Assembly (NCBI GenBank): GCA_001724265.1
Contig: MEDY01000329.1
Coordinates: 1-34,434, forward strand
Reading direction: 5' to 3'
Length of the DNA: 34,434 bases
Source: Rhizaria sp. SCN 62-66
Taxonomy: Eukaryota; Rhizaria, unplaced
Positions 1 through 10,359 of the stretch are shown here, one piece after another (within the stretch, counting starts at the first letter, position 1; every line of letters starts with the position of its first letter). Below the pieces are notes generated by a model, which did no database searches, had not been told where the DNA came from, and saw nothing but the letters and a program-made list of their open reading frames with translations. Made by a program: the position numbers and the translations under genes.

Positions 1-1
1 A

Positions 2-2083
2 AACGAGCAAGCGATCACAAATACGCTTGCTGACACGCCCTGGGCTGCTGCACGTGCTGCGTTTGAGGCAGCGACCACCGATGCGACTGCTGGCTTGGTA
101 CCGCGCGAGGTCACGTGCAAAGCTGATGTGCCACTCGCTGACTTGCTCTCTGCATCTGACGGCGACGGCTTGGTTGCTGAAATTGGCACGGTTGAGCTGT
201 GCGGCGTGCGTTTCAGGTGCACTGTGCGCCGCGGCTGCGGCTGCGGTGCCTCCACGTTGCTCCTGTCACAACAGCTAAAAGACTGTAAAGATGGTGCCTT
301 TACGGGCGCATCTGTTGAAGGCACACCGTCCAGTGCAAACGCGGACGCAGGTTCACGTCCTACAACATCAGCGACAACTTTGCCTCTGTGCCGATGTGCG
401 CTTGTCGGTGAGGTCACGGCGAATATTGTGTCAACAAGCCTTGCCGCAAGCTACTACGCCTGCGGATCACGCGCCAAGACCGTCGCCGACCTAATCGAGA
501 CTGAGGACAGCGACGAAGTTGAAGATGACATTGACAATGACAACAAAGCGAATGATACTGGCAAGAACATCACAGCGACTGCTAATTCAGTTGACTGTGG
601 CGACGATGTCAGTGGAGACACCTGTGAGTTCGGCACTGTCCGTGCAACCTTCTCAGTGCTGCGCGGTAGTGACGGCAAGAGCAGCGGAGGAGCTCAGTCT
701 GACGATAACAACACCGACAACTCTGGTCTTGTTGCTACAATGCTGCTTACAGATGTCGATAAGCGCACCGCTTCTGTTGTACTCGCACAGTTGGCGAACG
801 CGCAGGCAGTGGCAACGGCGTCGATGAGTGCAAAGTGGTGTGTGCGTGTCGCTGTTGCGTTCCCGGACGTTTTCCACGAGAAGCGCGCGCTGCATATGCT
901 GGCGGAAGCTGTTCCGGTGGACTGGATGTTAAGGACTGAAGGTGCTGCTGCAGAGGCAGCTGCTGTGGCCGCTGCTGTGGCTACAGCTGTGGCTGCTGCA
1001 AAGGCAGAAGGGGATGCAAAGGCTGCTGTGGCTGCTGCAAAGGCAGAAGCGGCTACAAAGGCTGCTGTGGCTGCCGCAAAGGCTGCCGCTGAAGCGGCTG
1101 CAAAGGCGGCTGCAGAAGCTGCGGAAAAGGCCGCCGCTGAAGCGGCTGCAAAGGCGGCTGCCGAGGCAGAAGCGGCTGCCAATGCAAAATGGCTGTCGAA
1201 TGATTGGGAGGCCCACATTGCTTGCAGCCTAGAGGAGTGTGGATACCCTCGGCGACAGGCAACAGTGGCGTCATATGACTACACCCCGTCTCCAGCTCCT
1301 GTGAGGGATCATGGGATTCCACCTCCTGCGACACTCACGCTACTGCAAACAAAGGCTCGCGATCGTATTCTGGCATATGCTCGGCAGAAGTTGGAGAAAG
1401 AACACATGACATCTGATGTGGTCATGAATGTTAGTTTATATGATGCAAACAACACGAACTACGGCGATCATCGCATGGTGATCCGTCTTGATGACAAACG
1501 GTTCCCTCACAACGCCGCACACTTCCGCACTGCAGCTCAAAGTTCCGCATTGGGTCGCCGATTGCACCAATGTTTTGTCCCTTCAGGCCAGTCTCCCAGC
1601 ACGCCTCTGCCGTTTGTCACACTGCATCATCGAGAGCACGGCCCCTCCTGTGCCAAGTCACCCATCACACTTCCTGAGACCGACATTGTTTACGGTGAGT
1701 ACACGACGCCCGCTGCCAGCGCTAACGTGACATATCCAGTCGGCATAGTGCTGATGTACCCTCGCGAAGTTGTGCCTCGTGAGAATACGAGTGGTTACCC
1801 GGCATATGACTCCCCATGGTTTATCGTGTTCAAGCCTTGCGCTACCACTTTGCTGCGCGGCGCGGTGCCAGTCGGGCGTGTGATGTCGTTTGTGAAGGGC
1901 TGGAATGCGTCAACAAGCGATAATAGTGCGCAACCATTTGATGCACATGTGTTGCAGTGCTTTAAGACATATGCCAGTCCGCAGATAGGCCAGCCGTGCA
2001 AATCTTACAATTCGTACATGAATTTGTATTCGTTCATGAGATCTGCAAAGAACGATCATAAATCACACCCAAAAAAAACATAA
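2..2083 (+). CDS. Lys/Glu/Ala-stalk protein with conserved unknown C-terminal domain, left copy (5' partial)
   Basis: The frame is open from base 2 to TAA at 2081-2083, giving 693 visible residues; the true start lies outside the window. In order: a Cys-containing N-terminal part (about residues 30-160), an acidic Asp/Glu/Asn stretch (about 165-190), a second Ser/Asn/Asp-rich part, a Lys/Glu/Ala repeat likely to form a long helix (about 313-396), and a C-terminal domain of mixed composition (about 434-690). That last domain recurs almost intact on the minus strand at the right edge of the window, which is the best evidence that it is a real conserved unit. I do not recognise the family and see no signal peptide, membrane segment or catalytic motif. 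Codon use is less GC-extreme than in the two large neighbouring genes. It is convergent with the giant gene that ends at 3060. Confidence 0.8.
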   Translation, partial: NEQAITNTLADTPWAAARAAFEAATTDATAGLVPREVTCKADVPLADLLSASDGDGLVAEIGTVELCGVRFRCTVRRGCGCGASTLLLSQQLKDCKDGAFTGASVEGTPSSANADAGSRPTTSATTLPLCRCALVGEVTANIVSTSLAASYYACGSRAKTVADLIETEDSDEVEDDIDNDNKANDTGKNITATANSVDCGDDVSGDTCEFGTVRATFSVLRGSDGKSSGGAQSDDNNTDNSGLVATMLLTDVDKRTASVVLAQLANAQAVATASMSAKWCVRVAVAFPDVFHEKRALHMLAEAVPVDWMLRTEGAAAEAAAVAAAVATAVAAAKAEGDAKAAVAAAKAEAATKAAVAAAKAAAEAAAKAAAEAAEKAAAEAAAKAAAEAEAAANAKWLSNDWEAHIACSLEECGYPRRQATVASYDYTPSPAPVRDHGIPPPATLTLLQTKARDRILAYARQKLEKEHMTSDVVMNVSLYDANNTNYGDHRMVIRLDDKRFPHNAAHFRTAAQSSALGRRLHQCFVPSGQSPSTPLPFVTLHHREHGPSCAKSPITLPETDIVYGEYTTPAASANVTYPVGIVLMYPREVVPRENTSGYPAYDSPWFIVFKPCATTLLRGAVPVGRVMSFVKGWNASTSDNSAQPFDAHVLQCFKTYASPQIGQPCKSYNSYMNLYSFMRSAKNDHKSHPKKT
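939..1188 (+). repeat. Degenerate Ala/Lys/Glu-coding repeat (helical stalk)
   Basis: About 80 codons are dominated by GCN with regularly spaced AAG/AAA and GAA/GAG, giving units such as AAAKAAAEAA and AAVAAAKAE. The nucleotide repeat is imperfect. The composition predicts an uninterrupted alpha helix separating the N-terminal part of this protein from its conserved C-terminal domain. The right-hand copy cannot be compared because the window ends just inside its C-terminal domain. Confidence 0.8.
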
Positions 2084-2132
2084 TCTTGTGCTACATTAGA
2101 GGTGAAGTCCAGTCACGATCACTCGCAGCGCA
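1289..2132 (+). repeat. Left arm of inverted duplication
   Basis: This segment matches the reverse complement of 33488-34434. It covers the C-terminal domain and about 50 nt of 3' flank, ending in a shared CGCAGCGCA at 2124-2132 (33496-33488 on the other side). By eye the identity is roughly 85-90% in the domain. The right arm is about 100 nt longer because of extra sequence near the C-terminus. Homology may continue upstream, beyond the right edge of the window. Confidence 0.85.
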
Positions 2133-2154
2133 CGATGATCTTTTTTTTCTGGAC
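2107..2154 (+). other. Nested stem-loop in the 3' flank of the left gene
   Basis: GTCCAG at 2107-2112 pairs with CTGGAC at 2149-2154. Inside it GATCA at 2117-2121 pairs with TGATC at 2136-2140, followed by T8. It lies 24 nt after the TAA. The right-hand copy keeps GATCA but not its partner, so the fold is not conserved between the two copies. It may be a 3'-UTR or 3'-end feature, or chance. Confidence 0.3.
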
Positions 2155-2756
2155 ACTTAAGGGGTTTGGGAAGTGTAAAAGGCAATGGAACTTGAGTACG
2201 CGTACAGACTTGTAATGTTAACTTCAAGCTGTACGAATTTGTATTTTGCATTCTCACGAACCCGATTAATGGGGTCGAAGGAGAATAATCATCTGCTCTT
2301 GCTTCCTCACCACAAACGAATCGCGGTGCTGGGGGTGGATATGAACGTTACATGTACGTACGTCAAATGCAGTTTTTGTGTGTTGGTTAACAGAAAATGG
2401 ATGTACTCACACCACAAGAATAGACCATGAATCAGTCAACCACATGACAATCACGTAGCGGGGTACACCGGTGTTTTCCAGGGAATTGCCTACACATGTA
2501 ATTATTATGTCAATGAGACTATGGAGTGAAACGTACGCGACATGTAACATGCGCTATTCGCAAATATATAGTCACATGATATGTATGTGTCACATAAATT
2601 GCTTTTATGACAACATACCCATACGATTTGATTTGAACTCACTCCAGTCTCGTCCACTAAATTCATGATATTAATAGCTGGTTTGACTAACATACATGTA
2701 TTAATAAGCTTACTGACTTAAGCCCCTTCTTGCATCCCGAACACATTGAGAACAGC

Positions 2757-2878
2757 TTGAGTCGAAGCTCCGCGCTGGCGCCTTCAGGCGGCTCTTAACA
2801 AAGGCTTTAGACAGCCAATGGTAGCACGCATCTGTTGTCGGTGCGTCACCTGGGTTCCTCATGACCTGCCAGGTTTTT
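2757..2878 (+). other. GC-rich hairpin cluster ending in T5 (possible small RNA)
   Basis: A roughly 120-nt GC-rich island sits inside AT-rich DNA. It contains four perfect short stems in a row: CGCC/GGCG with loop TTCA (2779-2790), GGCT/AGCC (2803-2816), ACGCA/TGCGT (2826-2846) and ACCTGG/CCAGGT (2848-2874). The last stem runs directly into TTTTT at 2874-2878, which could stop RNA polymerase III. No known RNA family is recognised, and it does not fold as a tRNA. The call rests on structure alone. Confidence 0.25.
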
Positions 2879-3028
2879 AGTTGCAAGTTACATTGCTAAA
2901 ATACTCATGTCGAGTTGATTGTTACACTGACAGAATTACAGCGTAACCAGTAATGAAAGAATAATGTATTATGGATAAATGTGTTTCTAAAAGATGGACA
3001 TAGATTGCGTCGATATAGCTATATGTAT

Positions 3029-3050
3029 AAAAACTCAGTCGTGAACTGAG
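3029..3050 (-). terminator. Stem-loop plus T-run just after the gene A stop codon
   Basis: Read on the minus strand, CTCAGT (3050-3045), a 5-nt loop and ACTGAG (3039-3034) are followed by TTTTT (3033-3029). It begins 10 nt downstream of the TAA at 3060-3062. The form resembles a bacterial intrinsic terminator, but in a eukaryotic 3' UTR it is more likely an RNA stability or processing element, or chance. Confidence 0.35.
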
Positions 3051-3059
3051 CATTCGAAT

Positions 3060-6000
3060 TTAAAGCTCATTATGAAGCTGTTTGATCTCGAGACTCCACA
3101 GCAGCCCCATCTCCTCCTCCTCCTTGCGGGCCCGCGCGACGGCCTCGAGCGCCGCGCGCACGCGCTGCCGGTGCTCCGCCGCAAAGCTCCCGTACGCGCG
3201 GTCGCGGTGCGTTACGATGGCGCGCGCCAGAGGCCCGCGGTAGGCGGTCACGGCCGGCGACGTCAACACCGTGCCGACGTTAGCACTGCGAGCGCCACCG
3301 TGTTGCTGCTGCTCCTGCTGCTGCTGTTGTAGGGGCGCGTCGGAGGCGGAGTGGGGCGCGGCGGCGATGGACAGGAGGCGCAGCGAAGAGCCTGCCGCGC
3401 CGGCTGCAGCGGCCTCGCCAGCGCCACAGCCGTTGCCAGAAGAGCTACTATTCTTGGCGCCATTGCGATTGTCGCTGCTGTTGTCAAAAGATGCGAACAT
3501 GGACTCGAAGGCGTCAGTGAGTTCGGCGGCGGAAGCGCCGGAGACAGCACGCAGCAGCGCGCCAACCGCGGCCGTCACTGGGTTCGCAGCGGCAGCAGGG
3601 GCAGCGCTGCTGCTAGAGCCAGAGCCAGAATCAGAGCTAGTGGTAAAGCTCGAGCTCGTGCTGCGAGGGGCAGTCGCAAATGAAGCGGCCGCGGCAGCAA
3701 GAGCAGGGGCGCAAGCAGCGGCGACAGGGGCCGACGTGAGCGCAAGCGCCGGTGACAGCGACAACATCAACGATGACGAGGACGAAGATGACGACGACTC
3801 GGAGCCCGAAGTTAAGCCGCTGGTGGTGGCAGCAAGGCGCGACTTAATGTAAGCCGCCTCCATGGCGCGCAGTGAGGCGAACATCGCGATCACAGGATCG
3901 GCAACGAGAGCGCCAGCAGTGATTGCGGTGCCGCTGACATTCACAGTCGACTGACTGGAGACTTGAGTCAAAGCGTTACTCGTGCTCGTAGCAGCGCCGT
4001 GGTGTTGCTGCTGCTTGGCGGCGACAGCAACGGCGTGAGCCAAAAGCTCGCTGCCGAGCTTGAACAGCTGTTTGGAGCCGCCGCTGCCGGTCAGAGCAGA
4101 CTTGGCGCCCGCATTGGTGCTGTTAAGGAGGCCCAGGACGTCGAGGTGCGGACCGAGCACCGCGAGCGGGGCCAGCGGGGACGCGAACACCGCGCTGCTC
4201 ACCCCGCCAGCCGCACCACTCGCGGTGAGAGCACTGGATTTGGCAGAGGCAGCGCTCAAGGAAGCAGCGTTGTTGGTGTTGGCGTTGTTGAGAGCGCGTG
4301 CGAGGGCCACGACGCGGGTGTGCAAGTACCCGTCTAAGGGCAGCATGCCGAGTGTAAGGGGCAGGCCCGGAATGCGCGTCGTTAACAGACGCGGCGCCGT
4401 CGCAGCCACGGCCACGGCACCAGCGCTCGCGTTCGCAGCAGCGGTGGCGGCAGCAGCAGCGGCAACAGCCAAGTCAGAGCCGGAGCCAGCTCCAGCGCCA
4501 GAGCGGGCGGTGAGGGGCGCCAACAGCACGCTCGCGTGGGCCGCGTTCGCAGCGGCGGCAGCAGCGGCAGCGGCAGCGGCAGCGGTGCGGCTGCTGCCGC
4601 CCCCGCCGCGGTGGCCGCCCTCAGCCGCGGCCGAAGCGGCAGCGGCCGCGGCCGCGGCGGTGGCGTTGGCGGCGTTGACGGCTACCGCAGCGGCGGCCAC
4701 GGCGGTCGTGGCCTGCGCGCCGAGGGACATCGCCTCGATGCCGCCGCCGCTACCGCTCTGCGCGTTGGCGCCCTAGCTGGCGCTGGCGGCGGGCTGCGCG
4801 AAAGCGGTGGCGAGGGCGGCGGGCGGCACGCGGCACTCGACGGAGCGCGCGAAAGCCTGGCGCAGGCGCAGCGGGTTGCGCACGGTCACCGCAGCAGAGC
4901 CAGCAGCGGCGCCGTTAGCGCCGACGCTAAGGCTCGTGCTGCCGAGGCTGGAGTTAACGTTGCTGAAGCTGACGGCGGCGGCGGCGGCGCGGGACGGCTC
5001 GGCGCCGCGGATCGCCGGCAGGGTCACTGTCCCGCTGCTGACGCCTACAAAGCTGCCAGCGGTGCCGTTACTTGAAACAGCAACAGCAGTGATGGGAACA
5101 GTGGCATTGCCGACGCTCACGGACGCGTCAGCGAAGTTGCTCGCGACCGTGAGAGGCGCCAGAGCGGGGGCGCCTGCCTTGCGGTCAGACAGAGCGCCGC
5201 TAGTCGTCGCAGTGACAAAGCCGCTCGAGTTAAAGCTATTATTGTCGTTATTGCTGTTGCTGTTGATGCTACGAGCCGAGACGACGGGTGCGAGGTCTTC
5301 GACTGCAATCATCGCGTCGCCGTTGACGACAAGCGCCTGCGTCGCGTGCGTGATGCGCTGCATGAACACGCGCGCGACACAGGCCTCGGCCACCACGGCC
5401 ACCACGCGGTACGCAGCGGCGGCGCGGGCGGCGGCCACCGCGCGCGCAGCCTCCGCCTCGGCCAGCCCCGTCAGACTCGCACCGCCGGCCCCTGCCTCGC
5501 TACCATGGGCCATGAGCAGCGCTGGCCCCAGCGGGCGGCGGTGCGCGACGGCGGCGGCGCGCGTGCTCTCGCGGTGGCGCTCGAACGCCTCCGCCAGCGC
5601 GCGGGCGACAGCCGCGGCCTCTGCGGCGGAGCGGCAGAGAATGTCAGCGAACACGGCGGCGGCGGCGCGCGGCAGCAGCGGGGCCGTGCGCGCGGCCATC
5701 AGCGCCAAACGCGCGCGCGCAGCCACAAGCGTGGCGTGGGCGGACCGGCGCAGCGCGCGCGAATGCGACAGCAGCTGCGGCGGCAGCGCGGGCGCGGACT
5801 GGGACGACATCAGGGCGTCGACAGCGGCGGCGGTGGCGGCTGCGGCGGTGGCGGCGGTGCTGCTGCCGGCTAAGCTGCTGCGAGTGCTGGCACTGCCGTT
5901 GCTGGCGCCGAGAGCGCCGCCCCGAGCGGGTTTGCCGTTCGCGCCGTCGCTACTGCTAGACGGGGACGCGACAGTGACCGATCCAGTGTTGCTGCCGTGG

Positions 6001-9000
6001 CTCGGGCTCACGGGGCTCGCAGCGCCGGCGGCGGTGCCAGCGGAAGGGACGGCGGCCGCGGAGGCGGCATGGCAATAGAATGTGGCGACCATCGAGCGCT
6101 CGTGACTGGCCATGGCGGCGGCGATCGAGTCCTCAAAGAACACAGATGCGCCGCCGACGGCGTTCGCGCCAGAGCCGGGCTTGCCGGCGCTGTCGGTGTG
6201 GCTACCGCTGATATGAGAGCTAGAGTCGCTGTTGCCGCCAGCAGTGTTGAGCCAGGAGCTGGGGGGCAAGGCCCAGGAGATCGCGCCGGAGGCCGCGGCC
6301 AACACGGGCGCGGCCGAGGCGGCGGCGAAGGGCGCAATCGCGCCGTGGCTGCCAACGCTGCTCACGCTCACTGCAGCGGCACCCGCGTTCGAACCGGTAG
6401 CATTAGCGCCGACGCCAGCGCTCTGCGTCGTCGTGGTGGTGCTGGTGACTGAAAGGATGGGCGCAGTAGTCGCCAGAGCGCCCGCGGAGACGGCCAGCGC
6501 GGTACTTACACCAGAGGTACTTACATTATCCGTGACGAACATGTAGGGGAAGAGCAGACGTGTGAGCGGCGAGGCCGTTGCGTTGAGCGCGGCCGCGGCC
6601 CACGTGGCCACGGCGCCCGTGGCGATGATGCCCGTCGACAGCACGGCTGCCGCGGCACCGTCCGAGGGGGTACTTAGAGCGGAGACGGTGGCTACGCGCA
6701 GGTTCACGCCAACAGTCGTGTTACAGCTCGGACCAGCAGCGGAAGCGGCAGTGGTCGCACTCTTCGCGTTGATGTTGTTCACAGCGTTCGCGCCGGCGCT
6801 GTTGTTATACAGGGCATCATGGGCGACGGCGACGGCGCTGGGCAGCGGGAACGACTGGGCAGAGGCCGAGGCGGCCGCGGTGAGCGCGATGGGCGCGGCG
6901 GCGTCGCGCGCAGTGACCACGACGCGGGCGACGGCGCCGGCGCCCGCGCTGCCCACAGCAGCGGCGGAGCCACCGTTGGCGGCGCTAGCGGCTGTGGAAG
7001 CGCTGGCGGGAGCGCTGGTGTGAGTCAGAGTGCTGCTGGTGGTAGAAGTGGCAGCGGCAGGGGCGACGACGGGCACGGTGCTGGTGATCGCGACGACGGC
7101 GACCGCGTCCGTCGCGCTCACAGTCACGGAGCCGCTCGCACCGCAGAAGTCCTGCTGTTGCTGCTGGGGTGAGGGAACGGCGCTCGCCTGCGCGGCCGCG
7201 GAGAGCGCCGCAATGGCAGCCGCGCCCATCCGGCTGCCGCTGTCGCCGCCCGCCGCGCTAGAGCCAGCAGCGCGACCAGCGGCGGCGGCGGCGGCGGCAA
7301 TGAGAGGCAGGGCAAAGGCGTTAGTGCCGGCGCTGCCGCCGACGGGGGCGGACGCGGCGGCGGCGGCGACGGAGGCGGAGGCGGCCGAGGCCGCGGCGGC
7401 CACTGTGTTGGACGCGACGGCTGCGTTAGGGCCGGCGAGCGCGTGGCCCATCGCGACAGCGCTCGCGCCAGAGCCGGCGTCGCCGATGATCGTGGTAGTG
7501 GCGCTGCTCAGAGCGCTGTTGCCGCCGCCGCCGCTGTTCGAGGCGAGCGAGCGGACGAGGGGACTGGAACCAGGCGCGTTGGCGTTGCTGTTGTAGCTAA
7601 CCGCGACGGCGGCGGGGGCGAAAACCGTGTGCGCGTTCAGCACTGAGCCGGCGCTTGGGCCAGCAGCGCCGCCACCGCCAACAGAGCCAGAGGTGGGGGC
7701 ATTACCAGCCGCGCTGCCAGTGTAACTGCCGCCTGCTCCTGCGAGCGGCGCCGCCGAGGCCGCCTGGTCGAGCAACAACGCGGCGTAGCTGCTATCATGC
7801 CAGTGGGGGTTCAGCTCAGGCCACAGCAACAGCGCCGGCGACAACGACGGCGGGAAGATCAACGAAAGCGACGGCGCGCCGCCGCTGCCTCTGCCCGTCC
7901 CACTGCTAGAACCGCCGGAGGTTGTGAAGGTCGGGGCAGCGACCGAGGCAGGCGCGGCGGCGGCGGCGGCGGCAGCGGCGGCGGCGGCGGCGGCGGAGGC
8001 GGAGCCGGCGCGGGCGCCGGGGCGACTGCTGCCGCGGGGGGTGCCTGCAGTGCCGGCGACCCCGACAGCGTTGCTGCCCGCACTACCCGTAACCGCGCTC
8101 GCGCTGGCGTTGCCACCGCTGCCAGGGAGGGCGCTGCCACGCTTGCCGCGCCCGCCGCTGCCGCTGCCGCTGCCGCTGGAGCCGGTGTTGGCGCCGGCGG
8201 CAGCGGCCGCAGCGGCTGCGGCAGCCGCAGCGGCCGCGGCGGCAGCGGTGTTGGCTGAGTGCACGCATGCGAGCAGCGACTCGACCAGCGCGGGTGAGGC
8301 CGCCGCCAGGGCAAACAGCGACGCGTTGCCGGGCACGGCGCCGGCGGCAGCGCCAGCGCCAGAGAGGAAGGCGCGCGAGTGGCCGTGGGCCGCGGCCGCA
8401 GTGGCGAAGTGGCTGTGGGCGGAGCTGTGGGGGTCGTGGAAGGGCAGGCAAAGTACGGAGGCGGGGGGAGCGGGCAGCGCCCACACGCACCGCATATCGC
8501 CGCTGTCGGCCGCTCCGCCCGCGGGCGCGCTGCTCTGCGTGACGCGGGAGTACAGCAGCACCGGCGGGGCCAGCGAGTGGGGACCCGCCGAGGCCGCGAC
8601 AGCGGTCGTGGCGGCGGCGAGCGCGGCGGCGGTCGCGGCCGCGGGCGACAAGCCGTTAACACCGACGGCAGCATTGGAGCTGTTGCCAGCGGCGGCGACG
8701 GATGCGAGCTCGATGGGGTCGAGCACGGCATTAGCGGCGCTTGTGATCGTTCCAGTGTTGTGCGTAGCGATGGCGGGGGCCGCGGACGTGCTTACACTGC
8801 TGTTGGTGTTGGGAATCGCGGATGTAAGCAGGTACGTCCAAGGGGAGACGCCTAAAGGGGCCGCGCCTGTAAGGGCCAGCAGCGTCAGCGACGGCGCACT
8901 CGCAGCGCTGCCGCTAGCAGCAGCAGAGCCGACAGCGGCGGCAGCAGCAGCAGCATTAGCGGCTACAGTCGTACTTGCAGGAGCCGTGGCAGCGGGAGCG

Positions 9001-10359
9001 AGGCTACCGCCGGTGTACGCTGCCGAGAACAGCACAGACTGAGGCAACGGGGGGAGCACACCTGCATTCGTAGCGTTACCATTCGCACCGGTACTGCTGC
9101 CGCTGCTGCCGTTGCTGCTGCTGTCCTCAACGGTGCCAGGGCTAGCGATCGTGACGTTGCCGACGGGGTAGGCCGCGCCGAGCCCCGCGATCGCGAGCGT
9201 GCTCAGGGGGTCAAACCCGCCCGCCCCCGCACCGCCGGTGGCGTACGGGCCCGTGAAGTCCCCCCACTCGGGGTACGTACCGCCCAGCGCAGACTGCGCA
9301 GTCCACAGCAGGCCGCCCGCGCAGGGGAAGGCAGCCGCGGCCGCGAAGGCCGAGGCGGCGGCGGCGGCGGACCCAGGGCCGGCCGCCAACGCGAGGCCCG
9401 TGGCCAGCCCGGGGGCGGAGGCGGCCGCAGCGGCAGCGGCGGCCGCGGCGGCGGCAGCAGCGGCAGCGCCACGCTTGTTGGCACCTCCAGCGGCGGCCGC
9501 AGTGCTCACGGTGGAGCCAGCGCCTGCAGCGCCTGCTGAACCGATGCTGCTGCTGCTGCCTGAGACGGCGGAGTGGCCCGCAGCAGAGCCGGCGACGGCA
9601 CCCGCGGCGGGCGCTGCAGAGGCGGTGGCAGCGGATGGGGGTTGGGGCGGGGGAAATGTGAGCATCGGCGCGAGAGCAGGCGCTAAGGGGGCCGCGGTGT
9701 GCAGGTACCGCGCCTGCGCGGAGGCTGAGAGGTACAGAGACGCCAGCAGTGCGGCGCCGCCGTCGAAACCACCGGCGTTGGAGCTGGGGTTCGCGGGAGA
9801 AGACACTGAAACAATAGCAGTCGACGTTGCACTGTTGATGTTGTTCTTGCTGTTGCTGCTGTTGCTGCTGTTGCTAGTCAAGTATGTCAGCGCGGCGAAC
9901 GCGCGCGGTACGGGCTCGAGCGCGGGCAGCGGCAGCACGAAGGGCGCGGCGCTGCGCGCGGCGGCGACGAGCGCGTGCACGGACTGCGCCCACGAGGGGA
10001 ACGCCAGGGCGAACGAGGAGACAGTCTGCCAGAGCAGAGGGTGGTTCCACGCCACGGCCGCGGCCGGCAGCGGGGCCGGCGCCAGAGTCAGCGCCGCGTT
10101 GCCGCCGCCGCTGCTGCAGGTGCTGCTGTCGCTCAGGAGAGTGACCGTGGGCATGGTGGTGGGCAGCCCCGGGCCGAGCCTCGGCAGCGAGACCGCAGGC
10201 AGCAGCGCCAGCGCGCTGTAGGCGGCCAGCGCGGCGGGGGCCGTCGCGGGCGGCACCAGAGACAAGCCGGCGCTCGCGGCAGAGGCGAAGGACAGCGAGG
10301 AGGCGGCGGCGGCGGCGGCAGCGGCAGCGGCGGCCGAGGAGGAGCCAGAGGCCTTGCCA
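3060..10359 (-). CDS. Gene A exon 3, with in-frame TAG
   Basis: This exon is 7,300 nt and open to TAA at 3062-3060 except for TAG at 4775-4773. Upstream of the TAG it is mostly Ala/Ser/Gly/Asn repeats with poly-Ala tracts, then a helical block around 5770-5280 (AAAAVFADILCRSAAEAAAV). After the TAG the same frame runs 570 codons with the same Ala/Ser/Gly composition. It ends in a compact, charged, non-repetitive tail including HRDRAYGSFAAEHRQRVRAA and ending LEIKQLHNEL. That tail looks like a genuine conserved C-terminus and argues that the post-TAG part is translated. An ATG at 4730-4728, 45 nt after the TAG, could in principle start a separate 556-residue protein. Confidence 0.7.

Larger units (their letters stand above)
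2084..3059. other. Convergent intergenic region
   Basis: No convincing gene lies here. Short open frames have no protein-like composition and the region is AT-rich. It holds the 3' flanks of the left gene (plus) and of gene A (minus), a T8 tract at 2141-2148, stem-loops near both stop codons, and a GC-rich hairpin cluster at 2757-2878. Confidence 0.7.

Noticed and set aside
2185-2668. Short open frames of 65-81 codons in the left intergenic region
   Set aside because: They lie in AT-rich DNA, have no coding-like composition, no homologue in the right flank, and the length expected by chance.
2800-2880. Possible tRNA (an ACGCA/TGCGT stem around TGTTGTC and a GGTTC-like box)
   Set aside because: The loop is 11 nt rather than 7, no acceptor stem closes the fold, and the B-box does not match GGTTCRANNCC.
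4728-4730. ATG after the gene A TAG as the start of a separate downstream gene
   Set aside because: The 15 codons between the TAG and this ATG already have gene A composition, the frame is the same, and there is no room for a promoter or 3' end in 45 nt. It cannot be excluded without transcript data.
4773-4829. A 57-nt phase-0 intron that would remove the gene A TAG
   Set aside because: It starts GT and ends TAG, but the donor GTGCCG and the GC-rich content do not resemble the three clear introns. No similar in-frame escape was found near the two TAGs in gene B. It is kept as an alternative for gene A only.
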